A stretch of DNA of 64,000 nucleotides from Paraglaciecola polaris LMG 21857 (lineage in GTDB: Bacteria; Pseudomonadota; Gammaproteobacteria; Enterobacterales; Alteromonadaceae): positions 1 through 64,000 of the forward strand of contig NZ_BAER01000015.1 of the NCBI RefSeq assembly GCF_000315055.1. The letters run 5' to 3'. A program made the position numbers and the translations under genes. The notes below the pieces were generated by a model. The model worked only from the letters and a program-made list of their open reading frames with translations. It was not told the DNA's origin and searched no databases. Of this stretch, positions 51,964 through 61,998 are shown in pieces; the stretch's first letter is position 1; every line of letters starts with the position of its first letter.

Positions 51964-52431
51964 TTACAAGCCCAGTTCTGATAACCCAGGATGGTTATCG
52001 GGACGGCGGCCTTGTGGCCAATGGAACTTGCGCTCTGATGCTGCAATGGGTAAATCATTAATGCAGGCGAAGCGATTTTTCATTAATCCGTTTTCATCGA
52101 ACTCCCAGTTTTCATTGCCGTAAGAACGAAACCAGTTACCGCTGTCGTCATGCCATTCATAAGCGTAACGCACCGCAATACGATTATCGGTGAAAGCCCA
52201 TAGCTCTTTGATCAAGCGATATTCTAGTTCCTTGTTCCATTTTGCGGTTAAGAAAGCGGCAGCTTCTTCGCGATTATGGATAAAGGTGCTGCGGTTACGC
52301 CATTGGGTATCCACTGTATAAGCGAGGGCGACCTTTTCTGGATTGCGACTGTTCCAGCCGTCTTCTGCTAAACGCACTTTTTCACAGGCGCTGTGTTCAT
52401 TAAAAGGGGGTAAAGGGGGGCGTGTACTCAT
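51964..52431 (-). CDS. DUF1348 / NTF2-like protein
   Basis: A 155-residue protein with the whole DUF1348 pattern: '[32 protein letters not shown]', '[22 protein letters not shown]', '[23 protein letters not shown]' and '[19 protein letters not shown]' (each within a single domain of about 140). The NTF2 fold forms a cone-shaped pocket, but the natural ligand of this family is unknown. ATG 52431 follows AAGGATATCAAC. It is the last gene of the GST-oxidoreductase unit, with a 67-base gap, under the divergent LysR gene. A role in handling small organic compounds is inferred from these neighbours only. Confidence 0.88.
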   Translation of the reverse strand: MSTRPPLPPFNEHSACEKVRLAEDGWNSRNPEKVALAYTVDTQWRNRSTFIHNREEAAAFLTAKWNKELEYRLIKELWAFTDNRIAVRYAYEWHDDSGNWFRSYGNENWEFDENGLMKNRFACINDLPIAASERKFHWPQGRRPDNHPGLSELGL

Positions 52432-52498
52432 GTTGATATCCTTTTTTTTAATACGGTTAATGTTAGTTCGTGGGTAATATTGCGAACTTGTGCTGGGT

Positions 52499-54649
52499 TT
52501 ACAAGGCAATGTCTAATCTAGAACAACCTTTGGCTGGCACCGCGCAGCAAATCAGTACTTCGTTGTCTTCTATCGGAGCGCTAGGTGTACTGCGATAGGT
52601 CACTGCACCCGATGTTAATTTCACTGTACAGGAACCGCAACTGCCACTTCTGCAGCTAAAATCGGGTGCTAGGCCATGTGCTTCAGCTACCTCTAAAATA
52701 GTGGGCTCGCCTTTGTGCCATGGTTGTTCGAATTTGCTTTCGGTGAAGCTGATTATCGTGCTCTGGGCTTCGTTTTCTGCGCTATTTTCTATTGTGTTTT
52801 TAGGCTTAGACATTATTTTACGACTGTGTTCTATCCTATGCTCCGCTTCGGCTGCTTGGCGTATTAAAGTAGACGGGCCAAAGGTTTCTGCATGTATATT
52901 GTCATCAGCGATGTTAAGTGAGATTAATGTGTCGTACATGGCCTGCATAAAACCTTGAGGCCCACACAAATAAATGTCACATGCCTTATGGGCGGTATTT
53001 AAATCGAGTATTGGCTGCAGTAACTCGGCAGTAATACGGCCTTTGGCATGATAATCAATAGCTGATTGCCCATCGTCAGGTACAGAACTAAGCACTGAGT
53101 AATAGCGTATTTGCTTGGCGCTTTTGCTCTCTAAGTCTTTGAAGGCGGCGCTAAACGCCCGCTGTGCATTATTTTTGGCCGAATGAATGATGGTCATTGG
53201 CCGTGTGTAGCGGGTACGCAGCCCTTCATTTAGGGCATCTTGGGCCATGGCAATCATAGGCGTAATGCCGACCCCAGCACCAATTAATACGGCTGGGCGC
53301 TTAGCGTGGTTATCAATGTGAAATTCACCCTGTGGAGCTTTGATATCCACTAAACTACCAATCGATAAAGTATCATGCAGTGCTTTTGACACGAGTCCAT
53401 GGGGCTCTCGTTTAACCGATATACGATAGTGGTCAGCGCCCGGGGCTGATGAAACCGTGTAGTTGCGTATTTTTTGTTTTTGCTCAGGCCCCGTAGGAAT
53501 ACGCAGGGTTAAATGCTGCCCAGGGTTAAACGGCAGTACTGCACTTGCATCATTGGGCGTTAGGTAGAATGAGCGTATCGTAGTGCTCTCATCGACTATT
53601 TTTCCGACCTTGAATGTCTGCCAACGGTTGCGGGTTTCTTGGGCTTTGCGCACGGCATCAGCGTGCTGCCAAGTGCCAGTTTGCATGGTGTTTGGGGAGT
53701 AATCGCTAAAGCTAGCGCGAAACGGTAGGGCATTTTTTAGGCGTATGCCTTTAGATAAGGTAAACTGCCAGCCACGCTGTGCGCCTTTAAACGTAACAAT
53801 GCGGGGATCGTCCTCAAGTAACACCTCTACCGTGCCGGTTAACATCAGCAAGTCACCTGTGGTGAAGTCCGTAAATATCAATCCTGCTTTTGGGTTGACC
53901 AAAAAATTACCCATGGTATTAAAGAAGTTGTTACCCGCGTAATCAGGGATCCTCAGTATATCAGCGGGCACGTTATCGTTATTTACCCCCACAAAGCCTG
54001 GCATGCCACCTCGATGGGAGACATCGACTCCTAATGTGTGTTGATGACTCTTTTTTGCTGTTGTGCCCGCTGAACTGGCGACAAAAAAGGTATCGGCCTG
54101 ATTGATAACGTTTTTGGCTGATGTATCCAAACGCTTAAAATACTCAGGGGCGGGGGCAGCAAACGTTTCGTCTACAGAGCGAATAAAACGAATATCCCGA
54201 GTCTGAATATATTGCGGGCAATTGCCAAAAGACTGTTCGATTTCTAAGGTTAACTGTTGTCCTGCTATATGGCTTATCCTGGCATTAACGCGATTTCGAC
54301 GTCGCGTTGGCACTTCAATACCCAATAACCCAAGACGTGCGCCCGTGGTGAGCGAACCGAGTAGTGGATCCCCCTTTAACACCTTGCTGTTTAGGGATAG
54401 CTCAGTTGGCGTAGGTGATTGAATAAAGCCGGGCGAACCAGGCAGAATCGATGCCCAAAGTTGCTGGTTCTCATCAGTGCTACCGACGACGACAAAGGGT
54501 AATTGCTTAAAAAATTCACGGTGTTGATCTGGCATAAAAGAGCGGATAGCACGGCGACCAATGGCGTCCATATGCTCAAGTTTACCAGCACGGTTTTGCA
54601 TTTGCTGCTCACCGATATGGAAAGGGGCTTGGCGGTCGTTGGGGATCAT
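52499..54649 (-). CDS. Fusion of PNPOx-like flavin domain, flavoreductase and [2Fe-2S] ferredoxin
   Basis: The 716-residue protein has three parts. Residues 1-320 form a split-barrel pyridoxamine-phosphate-oxidase-like domain ('[24 protein letters not shown]', '[17 protein letters not shown]'). About 330-590 is a ferredoxin-reductase module with the FAD site 'RNYTVSSAP' and NAD site '[17 protein letters not shown]'. The last 85 residues are a plant-type ferredoxin with '[15 protein letters not shown]' and a distant fourth Cys in 'EVLICCAV'. Electrons should flow from NAD(P)H through FAD and iron-sulfur cluster to the flavin or an acceptor. ATG 54649 follows GGAGCACCCT. It is between the GST and DUF1348 genes in one orientation. 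The substrate is unknown; detoxification or redox stress is an inference. Confidence 0.88.
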   Translation of the reverse strand: MIPNDRQAPFHIGEQQMQNRAGKLEHMDAIGRRAIRSFMPDQHREFFKQLPFVVVGSTDENQQLWASILPGSPGFIQSPTPTELSLNSKVLKGDPLLGSLTTGARLGLLGIEVPTRRRNRVNARISHIAGQQLTLEIEQSFGNCPQYIQTRDIRFIRSVDETFAAPAPEYFKRLDTSAKNVINQADTFFVASSAGTTAKKSHQHTLGVDVSHRGGMPGFVGVNNDNVPADILRIPDYAGNNFFNTMGNFLVNPKAGLIFTDFTTGDLLMLTGTVEVLLEDDPRIVTFKGAQRGWQFTLSKGIRLKNALPFRASFSDYSPNTMQTGTWQHADAVRKAQETRNRWQTFKVGKIVDESTTIRSFYLTPNDASAVLPFNPGQHLTLRIPTGPEQKQKIRNYTVSSAPGADHYRISVKREPHGLVSKALHDTLSIGSLVDIKAPQGEFHIDNHAKRPAVLIGAGVGITPMIAMAQDALNEGLRTRYTRPMTIIHSAKNNAQRAFSAAFKDLESKSAKQIRYYSVLSSVPDDGQSAIDYHAKGRITAELLQPILDLNTAHKACDIYLCGPQGFMQAMYDTLISLNIADDNIHAETFGPSTLIRQAAEAEHRIEHSRKIMSKPKNTIENSAENEAQSTIISFTESKFEQPWHKGEPTILEVAEAHGLAPDFSCRSGSCGSCTVKLTSGAVTYRSTPSAPIEDNEVLICCAVPAKGCSRLDIAL

Positions 54650-54747
54650 AGGGTGCTCCGCTGTATTCAAAGCTGCGTTATGCTTAACGCTTGGGGATCG
54701 GGCCGCGTACACCGGCCCCGTTATGTTTTTAAAGCGACTAACTGTGT

Positions 54748-55368
54748 TTAAGCAAGCAGGCCAGCTTTGGTCGTGGCCATGGGTTTGAAACCATCAAGTG
54801 CTTCAACGTTGGCTAAAAAGCGGCGCACGTTAGGATAAGCAGCTAAGGATACATTGCCCTCTGGGGCGTGAGCTGTGTAGGTATATATAGCCACATCGGC
54901 GATGGTGACACTATCGCCGACTAAAAATTCGCGACCAACTAAATGCGCCTCAAGTTTCGTGAACACGCTGTCGGCAGTCGCCTGAGCGAAATCCGCATCT
55001 AACGGGGCGTTGAATACCGTGATTAGGCGCGCCGCACAAGGGCCAAAGGCAATTTCACCTGCAGCCAAGCTTAAGAATTTTTGTACTTGGGCTTCTAGCA
55101 CGGGATCCGAAGGTAAAAAAGCGGGAGCGTACTTACGTGCTAAGTAGACCAAAATAGCGTTTGAGTCTGAAATAACCACATCGCCATCTTCAAGAACGGG
55201 TACTTGACCAGCCGGGTTTAGCGCTAGAAACGGTGCCTTTTTGTGTTCACCACGGGCTAAATCAACATTGATAACGTCATGGGCGATACCAGCTAAGTTA
55301 GCAAAAAGTTCTGCACGCTGCGCGTGGCCTGAAAGAGGAAACGAATGGATACGTATGGCATTTGACAT
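54748..55368 (-). CDS. Glutathione S-transferase
   Basis: A 206-residue cytosolic GST starting at ATG 55368 behind AAGAAGG. The thioredoxin-fold N-domain has 'IHSFPLSGHAQRAELFANL' (a Ser in the catalytic position), the cis-Pro region 'LNPAGQVPVLEDGDVVISDSNAIL' and 'YLARKYAPAFLPSD'. The all-helical C-domain has 'VGDSVTIADVAIYTYTAHAPEG', the N-capping motif of GSTs. It would conjugate glutathione to electrophiles or reduce peroxides. It is the first gene of the GST-oxidoreductase-DUF1348 unit and divergent from a LysR regulator with an inverted repeat in the gap, so induction by a LysR-type effector is likely. Confidence 0.92.
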   Translation of the reverse strand: MSNAIRIHSFPLSGHAQRAELFANLAGIAHDVINVDLARGEHKKAPFLALNPAGQVPVLEDGDVVISDSNAILVYLARKYAPAFLPSDPVLEAQVQKFLSLAAGEIAFGPCAARLITVFNAPLDADFAQATADSVFTKLEAHLVGREFLVGDSVTIADVAIYTYTAHAPEGNVSLAAYPNVRRFLANVEALDGFKPMATTKAGLLA

Positions 55369-55488
55369 AAAATTAACCTTCTTTGGTTGTATTACATTAT
55401 CGCTTTGCAAAGAGATGGTGCCAGCTTACTTTGCCGGTGGCGGTTTCTCTTGCGTCGTGTTGCACAAATAATAGGCATGAAATACTCT

Positions 55489-55535
55489 ATGAACAATATG
55501 TTGATTTGTGGAATAACTATGTACAATTTGTTCAT
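55489..55535. promoter_or_regulatory. Candidate LysR binding region between GST and LysR genes
   Basis: ATGAACAA (55489-55496) and TTGTTCAT (55528-55535) are perfect inverted copies 31 bases apart in the divergent gap. Overlapping short dyads such as AACA-ATA-TGTT are also present, as in LysR T-N11-A sites. Confidence 0.5.
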
Positions 55536-55566
55536 AAATGAAGTTGGTCGATAATAGGAAACTGGG

Positions 55567-56451
55567 ATGGATACGTTAGATGGCATGCGAACGTTGGTAG
55601 CCGTTGCGCGGCAAAAATCTTTTACGGGCGGGGCTAAACAGCTGGGTATCAGTACCAAGTTGGCCAGCAAGTATATTGGGCAATTGGAGTCAAAACATGC
55701 CGCGCTATTGTTTCACCGCACAACGAGAAGCGTGACACTCACTGACACAGGGCGTGCGTATTTTGAACGGTGTTTGCCATTGTTAGAGCAAATTGATGAG
55801 TTAGATGATGTTATCCAACATAGACAAGCCTCGCTATCAGGTACGATCCGTTTAACTGCCCCGACTGCGTTCGGTAGCACTAAGTTAGTGGATGCACTGG
55901 CGCCTTTTTTACAGTTACATCCCAATATTAGGGTAGAGCTGAGCTTGTCTGATCAGCACGTCGCCATTATCGATGAAGGCGTAGATGTAGCCATACGCTT
56001 TGGGCAATTACAGGATTCGACCCTTATTGCCAAGAGACTCATGCGAATGCGTATCGTGGCATTTGCCTCGCCTGAATATTTAGCTCGCCACGGCAAACCA
56101 AGCCATCCGAGTGCGCTGGCGACGCACAATTGTTTATTGCAAAAGTCCCAAGTTGATCCGGACAATTGGAAATTCAAAGTGGATGGTCAGCTCGTGATCG
56201 TCAATGTTCAGGGTACGTTTGCCTCTAATTCGCCAAGGGCAGTAACGCAAATGGCCAGCCAAGGATTAGGGATAGGTATGGGCCCCAAGTACGTAACCGA
56301 GCCCTATGTAAAAGACGGCAGCTTGCAGCTGTTATTTGAAGATTACGAAGCGAATGAACTCATTTTAAATGCGGTGTATGCCTCCAATCGACATATACCG
56401 GCACGCATAAGAGCGTTACTTGAGCACCTAGCGGTGACATTTAAACAGTAA
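55567..56451 (+). CDS. LysR-family transcription regulator
   Basis: The 294-residue regulator begins 'MDTLDGMRTLVAVARQKSFTGGAKQLGISTKLASKYIGQLE', the winged helix-turn-helix of LysR proteins with 'LFHRTTRSVTLTDTGRAYFERC' as the wing. The C-terminal part is a type 2 periplasmic-binding-like effector domain ('IRLTAPTAFGSTKLVDALAPF', 'VDVAIRFGQLQDSTLIAKRL'). It belongs to the group that often controls divergent GST, quinone oxidoreductase or efflux genes. The target is most likely the adjacent GST-oxidoreductase-DUF1348 unit, since a dyad lies between them. ATG 55567 follows AATAGGAAAC. Its 3' end overlaps the convergent Mur-ligase gene by 11 bases. Confidence 0.92.
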   Translation: MDTLDGMRTLVAVARQKSFTGGAKQLGISTKLASKYIGQLESKHAALLFHRTTRSVTLTDTGRAYFERCLPLLEQIDELDDVIQHRQASLSGTIRLTAPTAFGSTKLVDALAPFLQLHPNIRVELSLSDQHVAIIDEGVDVAIRFGQLQDSTLIAKRLMRMRIVAFASPEYLARHGKPSHPSALATHNCLLQKSQVDPDNWKFKVDGQLVIVNVQGTFASNSPRAVTQMASQGLGIGMGPKYVTEPYVKDGSLQLLFEDYEANELILNAVYASNRHIPARIRALLEHLAVTFKQ

Positions 56452-58150
56452 CACTCGGTTCACTTTGGCTGAGCAACCATTCATGTATTTCCTGGCGCTG
56501 TTCAAGTACAAACAACAAGACGACATCGCCGTGTTCGGCTGCCGCCACTGCTTTTTGCGCGCCTTGTAAAGGTGAGTCTGCGGTGAGAATTCCTTGGTCG
56601 TCAACGCCCATTTCGAGCAGAAATTGGCGGGACAGGGCAGGGACTTCATGAGGGGCGCGACCGCGTAAGTATTTGTCTAATTCAGCGATAACATACACAG
56701 CGGCATCAAGCTCTCTTACGGCCGAAGTTAGGTTATGCATATCGTCGTTACTACGATCGCCAGCGTGGCTAAACATGCTTATGTAGCGGCTAGCGTTAAG
56801 TTGCTTGGCCATATTCACCACGGCTCGCATGCCGTGCTCATTATGGGCGAAATCAACAATTACCTGTCGGCCGTTTATGTGATAAACGTTCCCTCTGCCT
56901 GGGTTGTCTTGGCTGTCGCTGCCAAACTGCTGTAACCCTTGCATTATGGCAGCTTGGGGTAAATGTAAGGCTTTGGCTAAGCCCACCACTCCTAATGCAT
57001 TTTGCACATTATGCACTGCTGCCCCATTTAACGTCATGGGTACGCGGTTCACATGGCAGATGGCATCATATTGGCCTTGGTGGTGGTAAACTATCTCACC
57101 TTGGCGAATGAAAACCGCTGGGGCGCCTAACTGTAATTGCTGCTGGATAAGCGGATTGAATTCATCACAACTGAACCAGCATATGCTTGCTTTGACGTGC
57201 TTGGATTGGCTGATCACTAGTTGGTCATCGGCATTGAGTACTAATACATTGCTCTCGTCTAAGGCTTTGGCCACCACAAATTTTGTTTGTGCCAGTTCTG
57301 CTACCGTGTTGATACCGTATTGACCCAAATGGTCGCTAGCAACATTGGTGATAAGGGCAGCATTGACTTTTTTGACGGGTAACCCTCGGCGCAATATTCC
57401 GCCTCGGGCCACTTCTAACACGGCTAATTCACAGCGGGTGTCGCGCAGTAACATGCGTGCGCCGCCCGGGCCTGAGTAATCACCGTAATCAATGATTTCG
57501 TCTCCCACACGAATAAAGTCTGTGGAGGTAACACCCACACAAATACCAGCGGCTTTGGCCATTTGTGCGGCTAACCTGACACTGGTTGATTTACCATTGG
57601 TGCCAGTGATCAAGGCGCTGGGTATATCTTTATATTGCACCCAAGGGATGGATTCAAGGTCGGGAATTTCCCGCACCGGCCATGTGCTGGTTGTCGCGCC
57701 CATACCCAAACTAATGTGATCATCATCCAATAAACAGCTGACCTGGTGCTGCTCAGCGGCATGCATAAGTGCAAGCATCGCTGGATTTTTTTCCTGTTTT
57801 AGCTCAGCCGCTATAACGTGTAAACGTGCTGACCAGTCAGGAAGTGCGCTGTGTTGCAACTCGCTAACCGTGCAATCCCAGGCCAGTTCGAGCACATCAC
57901 AGGCGCTATACAATGAATCTAGCGGCGCGCTAAGGGCAAAGTTAAGGCCGAACTGATGCAGCCTATGGGTATAAGACTCTTGCTTCCAGTCAAATTCTGA
58001 CAGTAGATGCTCAACCCATTTTTGTAAGCAGCTCAGTACTGACTGTTGCTCTATTCCTTCGAACAACACGTCAATAATTGCGCCGGATTTATCCCACAGT
58101 AGGCTTGGTCCTGTTAGCCGGCGTACCTCGTCTAATTGCAAAGTAAGCAT
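56441..58150 (-). CDS. Mur-ligase protein similar to the C-terminal half of cyanophycin synthetase
   Basis: The 569-residue cytoplasmic protein has an N-terminal region of about 165 residues with no recognised domain, then a Mur-ligase module: 'ALITGTNGKSTSVRLAAQMA' (ATP P-loop) near 174, 'DYSGPGGARMLLRD', 'AVLEVARGGILRRGL', 'ALITNVASDHLGQYGINT', 'VHNVQNALGVVGLAKAL' and 'VIVDFAHNEHGMRAVVNMA'. These mirror the same blocks of CphA next door, but the ATP-grasp domain is absent. In CphA this module adds Arg to the aspartate side chain. The gene begins 6 bases after cphA, so they are surely co-transcribed. It may be a CphA' partner or help assemble or recycle beta-Asp-Arg units. Function is inferred only from position and homology. 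Confidence 0.82.
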   Translation of the reverse strand: MLTLQLDEVRRLTGPSLLWDKSGAIIDVLFEGIEQQSVLSCLQKWVEHLLSEFDWKQESYTHRLHQFGLNFALSAPLDSLYSACDVLELAWDCTVSELQHSALPDWSARLHVIAAELKQEKNPAMLALMHAAEQHQVSCLLDDDHISLGMGATTSTWPVREIPDLESIPWVQYKDIPSALITGTNGKSTSVRLAAQMAKAAGICVGVTSTDFIRVGDEIIDYGDYSGPGGARMLLRDTRCELAVLEVARGGILRRGLPVKKVNAALITNVASDHLGQYGINTVAELAQTKFVVAKALDESNVLVLNADDQLVISQSKHVKASICWFSCDEFNPLIQQQLQLGAPAVFIRQGEIVYHHQGQYDAICHVNRVPMTLNGAAVHNVQNALGVVGLAKALHLPQAAIMQGLQQFGSDSQDNPGRGNVYHINGRQVIVDFAHNEHGMRAVVNMAKQLNASRYISMFSHAGDRSNDDMHNLTSAVRELDAAVYVIAELDKYLRGRAPHEVPALSRQFLLEMGVDDQGILTADSPLQGAQKAVAAAEHGDVVLLFVLEQRQEIHEWLLSQSEPSVTV

Positions 58151-58156
58151 TTTACG

Positions 58157-60973
58157 TTAATCAGCCTCTTCGTCGTGTTCAACCACTAAGCGTACGCCGC
58201 GTTCGTCCTGCACAAGGCGTTGACCGGATGTGAGCTCAAACTTATGTTCAACGGGTTCAAACAGCTTATCTGGGTAGTTATTTGAAGGAGCAATATCGGC
58301 AGGTTTGACTTCTACAGCACCGTTAAAGTGCACGATTTGTTTCCAGCTACGGGTAATGTCATCCCCTAAAATAATCAGCAAGTCACCCTCATGGCAATCC
58401 GTTAGCGCCTGTTCGATTGCATCTAGCTCCGAAGGGATAACTTGAATTGCTTGTTCGTTGACACCGGCCTCAAGCAATGTCTTTTTCAATAACAAAGGCA
58501 CTTCATCATGCCCTCGGCCACGACGGCTATCGTCGGCTTTACAAATGAAACTATCGAAATGTTGAGCGACGATTTGTGCCGCCTCAATAATATCTTCGTC
58601 TCGTCTGTCGCCGGGCATCGCCAAGACCAATCGGCGCTTACCGCTAACATCTAAACGGGTGGCAAGATCGGTAATTGACTGGATGGCAGCTGGATTGTGA
58701 GCGTAATCAAGAATGACTTTAAACGGATGCTCGTCATAAATATTTAGACGGCCAGGTGCTTGATAGAAAGAGGTACTAAAAATTCGTAATCCTTGGCGTA
58801 TGTCTTCCAAAGGAATGTCAAAACTGTAAGCCATCGCAGCAGCAAACATGGCATTTTGCACGTTATGCATTGCCTTACCTTCGATGGTTGCCGGGATCAA
58901 GTGGGTCCACAGCAGTGGAATATGCGCGCCTTTGTCGTACAAGGTGATCATGTCACCATTGATGCCTTTTTCCAGTACCGCTGCCATACCACCACTGCGG
59001 ATATGTTCGCGTACTAGGCCATGGCCTGGATCCATAGTGACGTAGCAAATACGTTCAGCGTCGCAATAATCTGCCATTTGTAAACACAGCATGTCATCGG
59101 CGTTGAGCACGACGCAGTCTTTGGCCACTTCGACCACAACGCGCTTAATTTGTGCTAGCTGTTCGACTGTGTCGATGCCACGTAGTCCTAAATGGTCTGC
59201 GGTGACATTTAAACAAGCGCTCACATTCGATTGAGTGTATCCCAAGCCGCGCTTAAGTATGCCGCCTCGCGCCGTTTCTAATATGGCAAAATCCACATTA
59301 GGGTCTCGCAGTACGATCTGCGCTGAAGTGGGGCCAGTCATATCTCCTTTGACCGAAAGATGGCCATCAATATACACCCCATCAGTGGATGTCATGCCGG
59401 TGGTAAAGCCAGCACTTTTGACTATGCTGGCGAGCATTCGGCTGGTGGTAGTTTTACCATTGGTGCCTGTGATAGCCGCCACTGGAATACGCGCTTTACT
59501 GCCCGCTGGGAACAGCATATCGAGTACTTTGCCTGCCACGTCTCTTGGTTTGCCTTCACTGGGGGCAACATGCATACGAAAGCCTGGCGCAGCGTTGCAT
59601 TCACAAATTCCGCCACCTATCTCTTTATACGACTTACTGATGTCGTCGGTGAGAAAATCGACGCCACCAATGTCTAAACCAATGGCTTTAATGGCGCGTA
59701 TGGCCATATTGCGGTTATCTGGATGCACTATGTCTGTTACATCAATTGACGTGCCACCCGTGGATAAATTGGCAGTCGAACGTAAATAAAATAACTGATC
59801 TTTTGCAAGTACTGTATCTGAATTGTATCCCGCTTCTTCTAGCAGACGCTCTGCTTGGTTGTCTAAATCGAGACGGGTTAACACTTTTTCATGACCGATA
59901 CCACGGCGCGGATCCAGATTCACGGTATCGATTAATTCACTGATTGTGGCACTGCCATCGCCAATAACATGACCGGGCACGCGCTTAGCGACAGCCACTA
60001 GTTCATCGTTCACCACTAACATACGATGGTCAAAACCGGTTAAATAGCTCTCAACCAAGACCGCTTTGCCAGTACCAAACTGCAAGGCTTCATGGAATGC
60101 GGCACGCACTTGTTCATCATCAAGCAAGTTAATGCTGACGCCGCGGCCATGGTTGGCATTGAGTGGTTTTACGACAACGGGATAACCGATTTTACGGGCG
60201 GCGCGCACAGCTTGTTCTGCACCATAGATCATGATTTGCTGGGGAACCGGTAAACCTAAATCGTTCAGTAGGTTGTGGGTGTCCTCTTTATCGCAGGAAA
60301 TTTCCACTGCAATATGCTTGGTTTCACTGGTGATCGTGGCTTGAATACGGCGTTGATATTTACCATGACCAAATTGCACCAAACTATAATTATTTAAGCG
60401 TAACCATGGTATTTCACGGTCTTCAGCCGCTTTTACGAGCGAGCCCGTGCTCGGGCCGAATTCTTTGCGCTGAGCCATGCGCACAAAATCGTGCAGCTCG
60501 GTAGAGAAGTCAAAGTCATCGGCAACTTTAGGTTCAAGTTGAGCTTGTATTTCTTTAGGCATGAGGTGAATGAGCAGCAACATGCCTAGCTTACCGGCTT
60601 CTAAGCCGACATCGCGCTGATGATATTGATAAACGACATCATAACACCCCACTTTTCCGCTGCTACGGGTTCTGCCGAAGGTCACATCTGCGCCCGCCAG
60701 TTCTTGCAACTCTAGGGCGACATGTTCCCAAATATGGCCTATCCAGGTTCCTTCATCTTCTTTCAAACGACGAATGAATCCTCCTTCTTCGCGATACGAG
60801 CAACCGTGATTTTGTAACGAGGGCAGTGCCGCAATCAGCCCATCAATAAAATTTTGGCCGAGTTTAACTGACGGCCAATTCTCCAGTTCACCAATGTCAA
60901 TCTGATGACGAATGACCGGGAAGTTGGCATAAATGTTAGGACCTACATAAACATTGGTACTGAGTATTTTCAT
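58157..60973 (-). CDS. cphA: Cyanophycin synthetase
   Basis: The 938-residue enzyme makes cyanophycin, an aspartate backbone with arginine side groups, using ATP, Asp and Arg. The N-domain (about 1-160) has 'GTWIGHIWEHVALELQELAG' and 'FGRTRSSGKVGCYDVV'. An ATP-grasp domain (about 215-475) has 'IGYPVVVKPLNANHGRGVS' and 'GGGICECNAAPGFRMH', and a Mur-ligase domain has 'VAAITGTNGKTTTSRMLAS' near 497-503, 'ETARGGILKRGLGY', 'NVTADHLGLRGIDT' and 'MHNVQNAMFAAAMAY'. All three parts and length fit the bacterial CphA1 type. It lies between the Mur-ligase paralogue and the cyanophycinase, after a terminator, so it probably has its own promoter. Confidence 0.95.
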   Translation of the reverse strand: MKILSTNVYVGPNIYANFPVIRHQIDIGELENWPSVKLGQNFIDGLIAALPSLQNHGCSYREEGGFIRRLKEDEGTWIGHIWEHVALELQELAGADVTFGRTRSSGKVGCYDVVYQYHQRDVGLEAGKLGMLLLIHLMPKEIQAQLEPKVADDFDFSTELHDFVRMAQRKEFGPSTGSLVKAAEDREIPWLRLNNYSLVQFGHGKYQRRIQATITSETKHIAVEISCDKEDTHNLLNDLGLPVPQQIMIYGAEQAVRAARKIGYPVVVKPLNANHGRGVSINLLDDEQVRAAFHEALQFGTGKAVLVESYLTGFDHRMLVVNDELVAVAKRVPGHVIGDGSATISELIDTVNLDPRRGIGHEKVLTRLDLDNQAERLLEEAGYNSDTVLAKDQLFYLRSTANLSTGGTSIDVTDIVHPDNRNMAIRAIKAIGLDIGGVDFLTDDISKSYKEIGGGICECNAAPGFRMHVAPSEGKPRDVAGKVLDMLFPAGSKARIPVAAITGTNGKTTTSRMLASIVKSAGFTTGMTSTDGVYIDGHLSVKGDMTGPTSAQIVLRDPNVDFAILETARGGILKRGLGYTQSNVSACLNVTADHLGLRGIDTVEQLAQIKRVVVEVAKDCVVLNADDMLCLQMADYCDAERICYVTMDPGHGLVREHIRSGGMAAVLEKGINGDMITLYDKGAHIPLLWTHLIPATIEGKAMHNVQNAMFAAAMAYSFDIPLEDIRQGLRIFSTSFYQAPGRLNIYDEHPFKVILDYAHNPAAIQSITDLATRLDVSGKRRLVLAMPGDRRDEDIIEAAQIVAQHFDSFICKADDSRRGRGHDEVPLLLKKTLLEAGVNEQAIQVIPSELDAIEQALTDCHEGDLLIILGDDITRSWKQIVHFNGAVEVKPADIAPSNNYPDKLFEPVEHKFELTSGQRLVQDERGVRLVVEHDEEAD

Positions 60974-61114
60974 CGCTGAGTCTTTCCTTGAGTGATTATT
61001 ATCGATGCCACATTGAAGCGAAAATCTAGTCGTTCGCTTAGCGTAAGCGACCAGTGCCGGGCATAAAGAAAGCCTTTAAGAGGATCTCTGAAGGGATCCA
61101 TTCTGCTAAAGTAT

Positions 61115-61141
61115 AAAAAAAAAGCAGCCTAAGCTACTTTT
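61115..61141 (-). terminator. Rho-independent terminator between cphB and cphA
   Basis: On the minus strand AAAAGTAGC pairs with GCTGCTTTT (one G-U pair) around a 4-base loop and runs into more T's (plus strand A-run 61115-61123). It ends the iadA-cphB message 37 bases after cphB and separates it from cphA. Confidence 0.85.
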
Positions 61142-61177
61142 ATTATCGGTTATGATCTAAAGCCTGAAAATAAGGCG

Positions 61178-61996
61178 CTATTTAACGTACGCTTGTTTGC
61201 TGTTTAAGTCAAAACGACTGCCAGCAGACAATATATGCACCTTTAAATTAAGCAAGGTTAGGGCTTCGCCTCTATTGGCTTCAGCCATAGATGAATATTC
61301 TATGTTCGACGGGTCGATAACGGTAATCGCACCACTGCCTACCACGGTGAACTCGTTATTTTCATTGATGAATGCGGCAGTGTCTTCGTCCAAGCCTAAG
61401 CCAATCAAAAATGGATTGTATGACACGGCACTTAGCAAGCGTGCTAAGCGGTTACGTTGGTTGAAATGCTGATCAATCACAGCCGTATTAACCAAGCCTA
61501 ACCCCGGGGCTAAACTGACGCCATTTTCAGTGGGTACAATACCTGTGCTGCCAGCTGTGATCATGTGCTGTGACACAATCGCAGCACCAGCAGAAGTACC
61601 CGCATAATGTACGCCTTGAGCGTTTAGCTGTCTGATGGCTTTGGCTATTGGCGTGCCGCCTAAAATAGTCGATAAACGCAGTTGATTACCACCGGTCACA
61701 AAAATGGCGGTGCTTTGCTCTAAGATTTCGACATATTCTTGTTTTTGCGCGTCTGAGCGCTCAGTAATAGGCAGTACATGGGTCGTACCTGCTCCCAATT
61801 CATTAAATAGGGTTTGGTAGCGATCACCTGTGTCATCTAACTGAGACGCAGTTGGAATGACAGTGATTACGGCATCTGCGCCGCCGGCCAGTTCCACAAA
61901 TTTTTGTAGGATTTCTGGGTTGTGTAACTTGTCTTCAGCGCCACCGATAGGGATAACATAACCCCGGTGAGTACCTGCAATATCAGGAGAGGGCAT
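61178..61996 (-). CDS. cphB: Cyanophycinase
   Basis: This 272-residue serine exopeptidase of the S51 type breaks cyanophycin down to beta-Asp-Arg dipeptides. The nucleophile Ser135 is in 'YAGTSAGAAIVSQHM', and 'GYVIPIGGAEDKL', 'FVTGGNQLRLSTIL' and 'LGLDEDTAAFI' are the other family blocks. No signal peptide is visible, so it acts in the cytoplasm on stored granules. It starts at ATG 61996, 2 bases after the isoaspartyl dipeptidase stop, so the two are one operon and form the degradation branch. Confidence 0.94.
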   Translation of the reverse strand: MPSPDIAGTHRGYVIPIGGAEDKLHNPEILQKFVELAGGADAVITVIPTASQLDDTGDRYQTLFNELGAGTTHVLPITERSDAQKQEYVEILEQSTAIFVTGGNQLRLSTILGGTPIAKAIRQLNAQGVHYAGTSAGAAIVSQHMITAGSTGIVPTENGVSLAPGLGLVNTAVIDQHFNQRNRLARLLSAVSYNPFLIGLGLDEDTAAFINENNEFTVVGSGAITVIDPSNIEYSSMAEANRGEALTLLNLKVHILSAGSRFDLNSKQAYVK

Positions 61997-61998
61997 AA

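Noticed and set aside
59235-59789. 184-codon plus-strand frame inside cphA
   Set aside because: Antisense shadow of a certain gene, rich in Pro and Ser as such shadows are.
60030-60050. AACCGGTT core inside cphA
   Set aside because: The flanks do not match the operator and it is in the middle of a gene.
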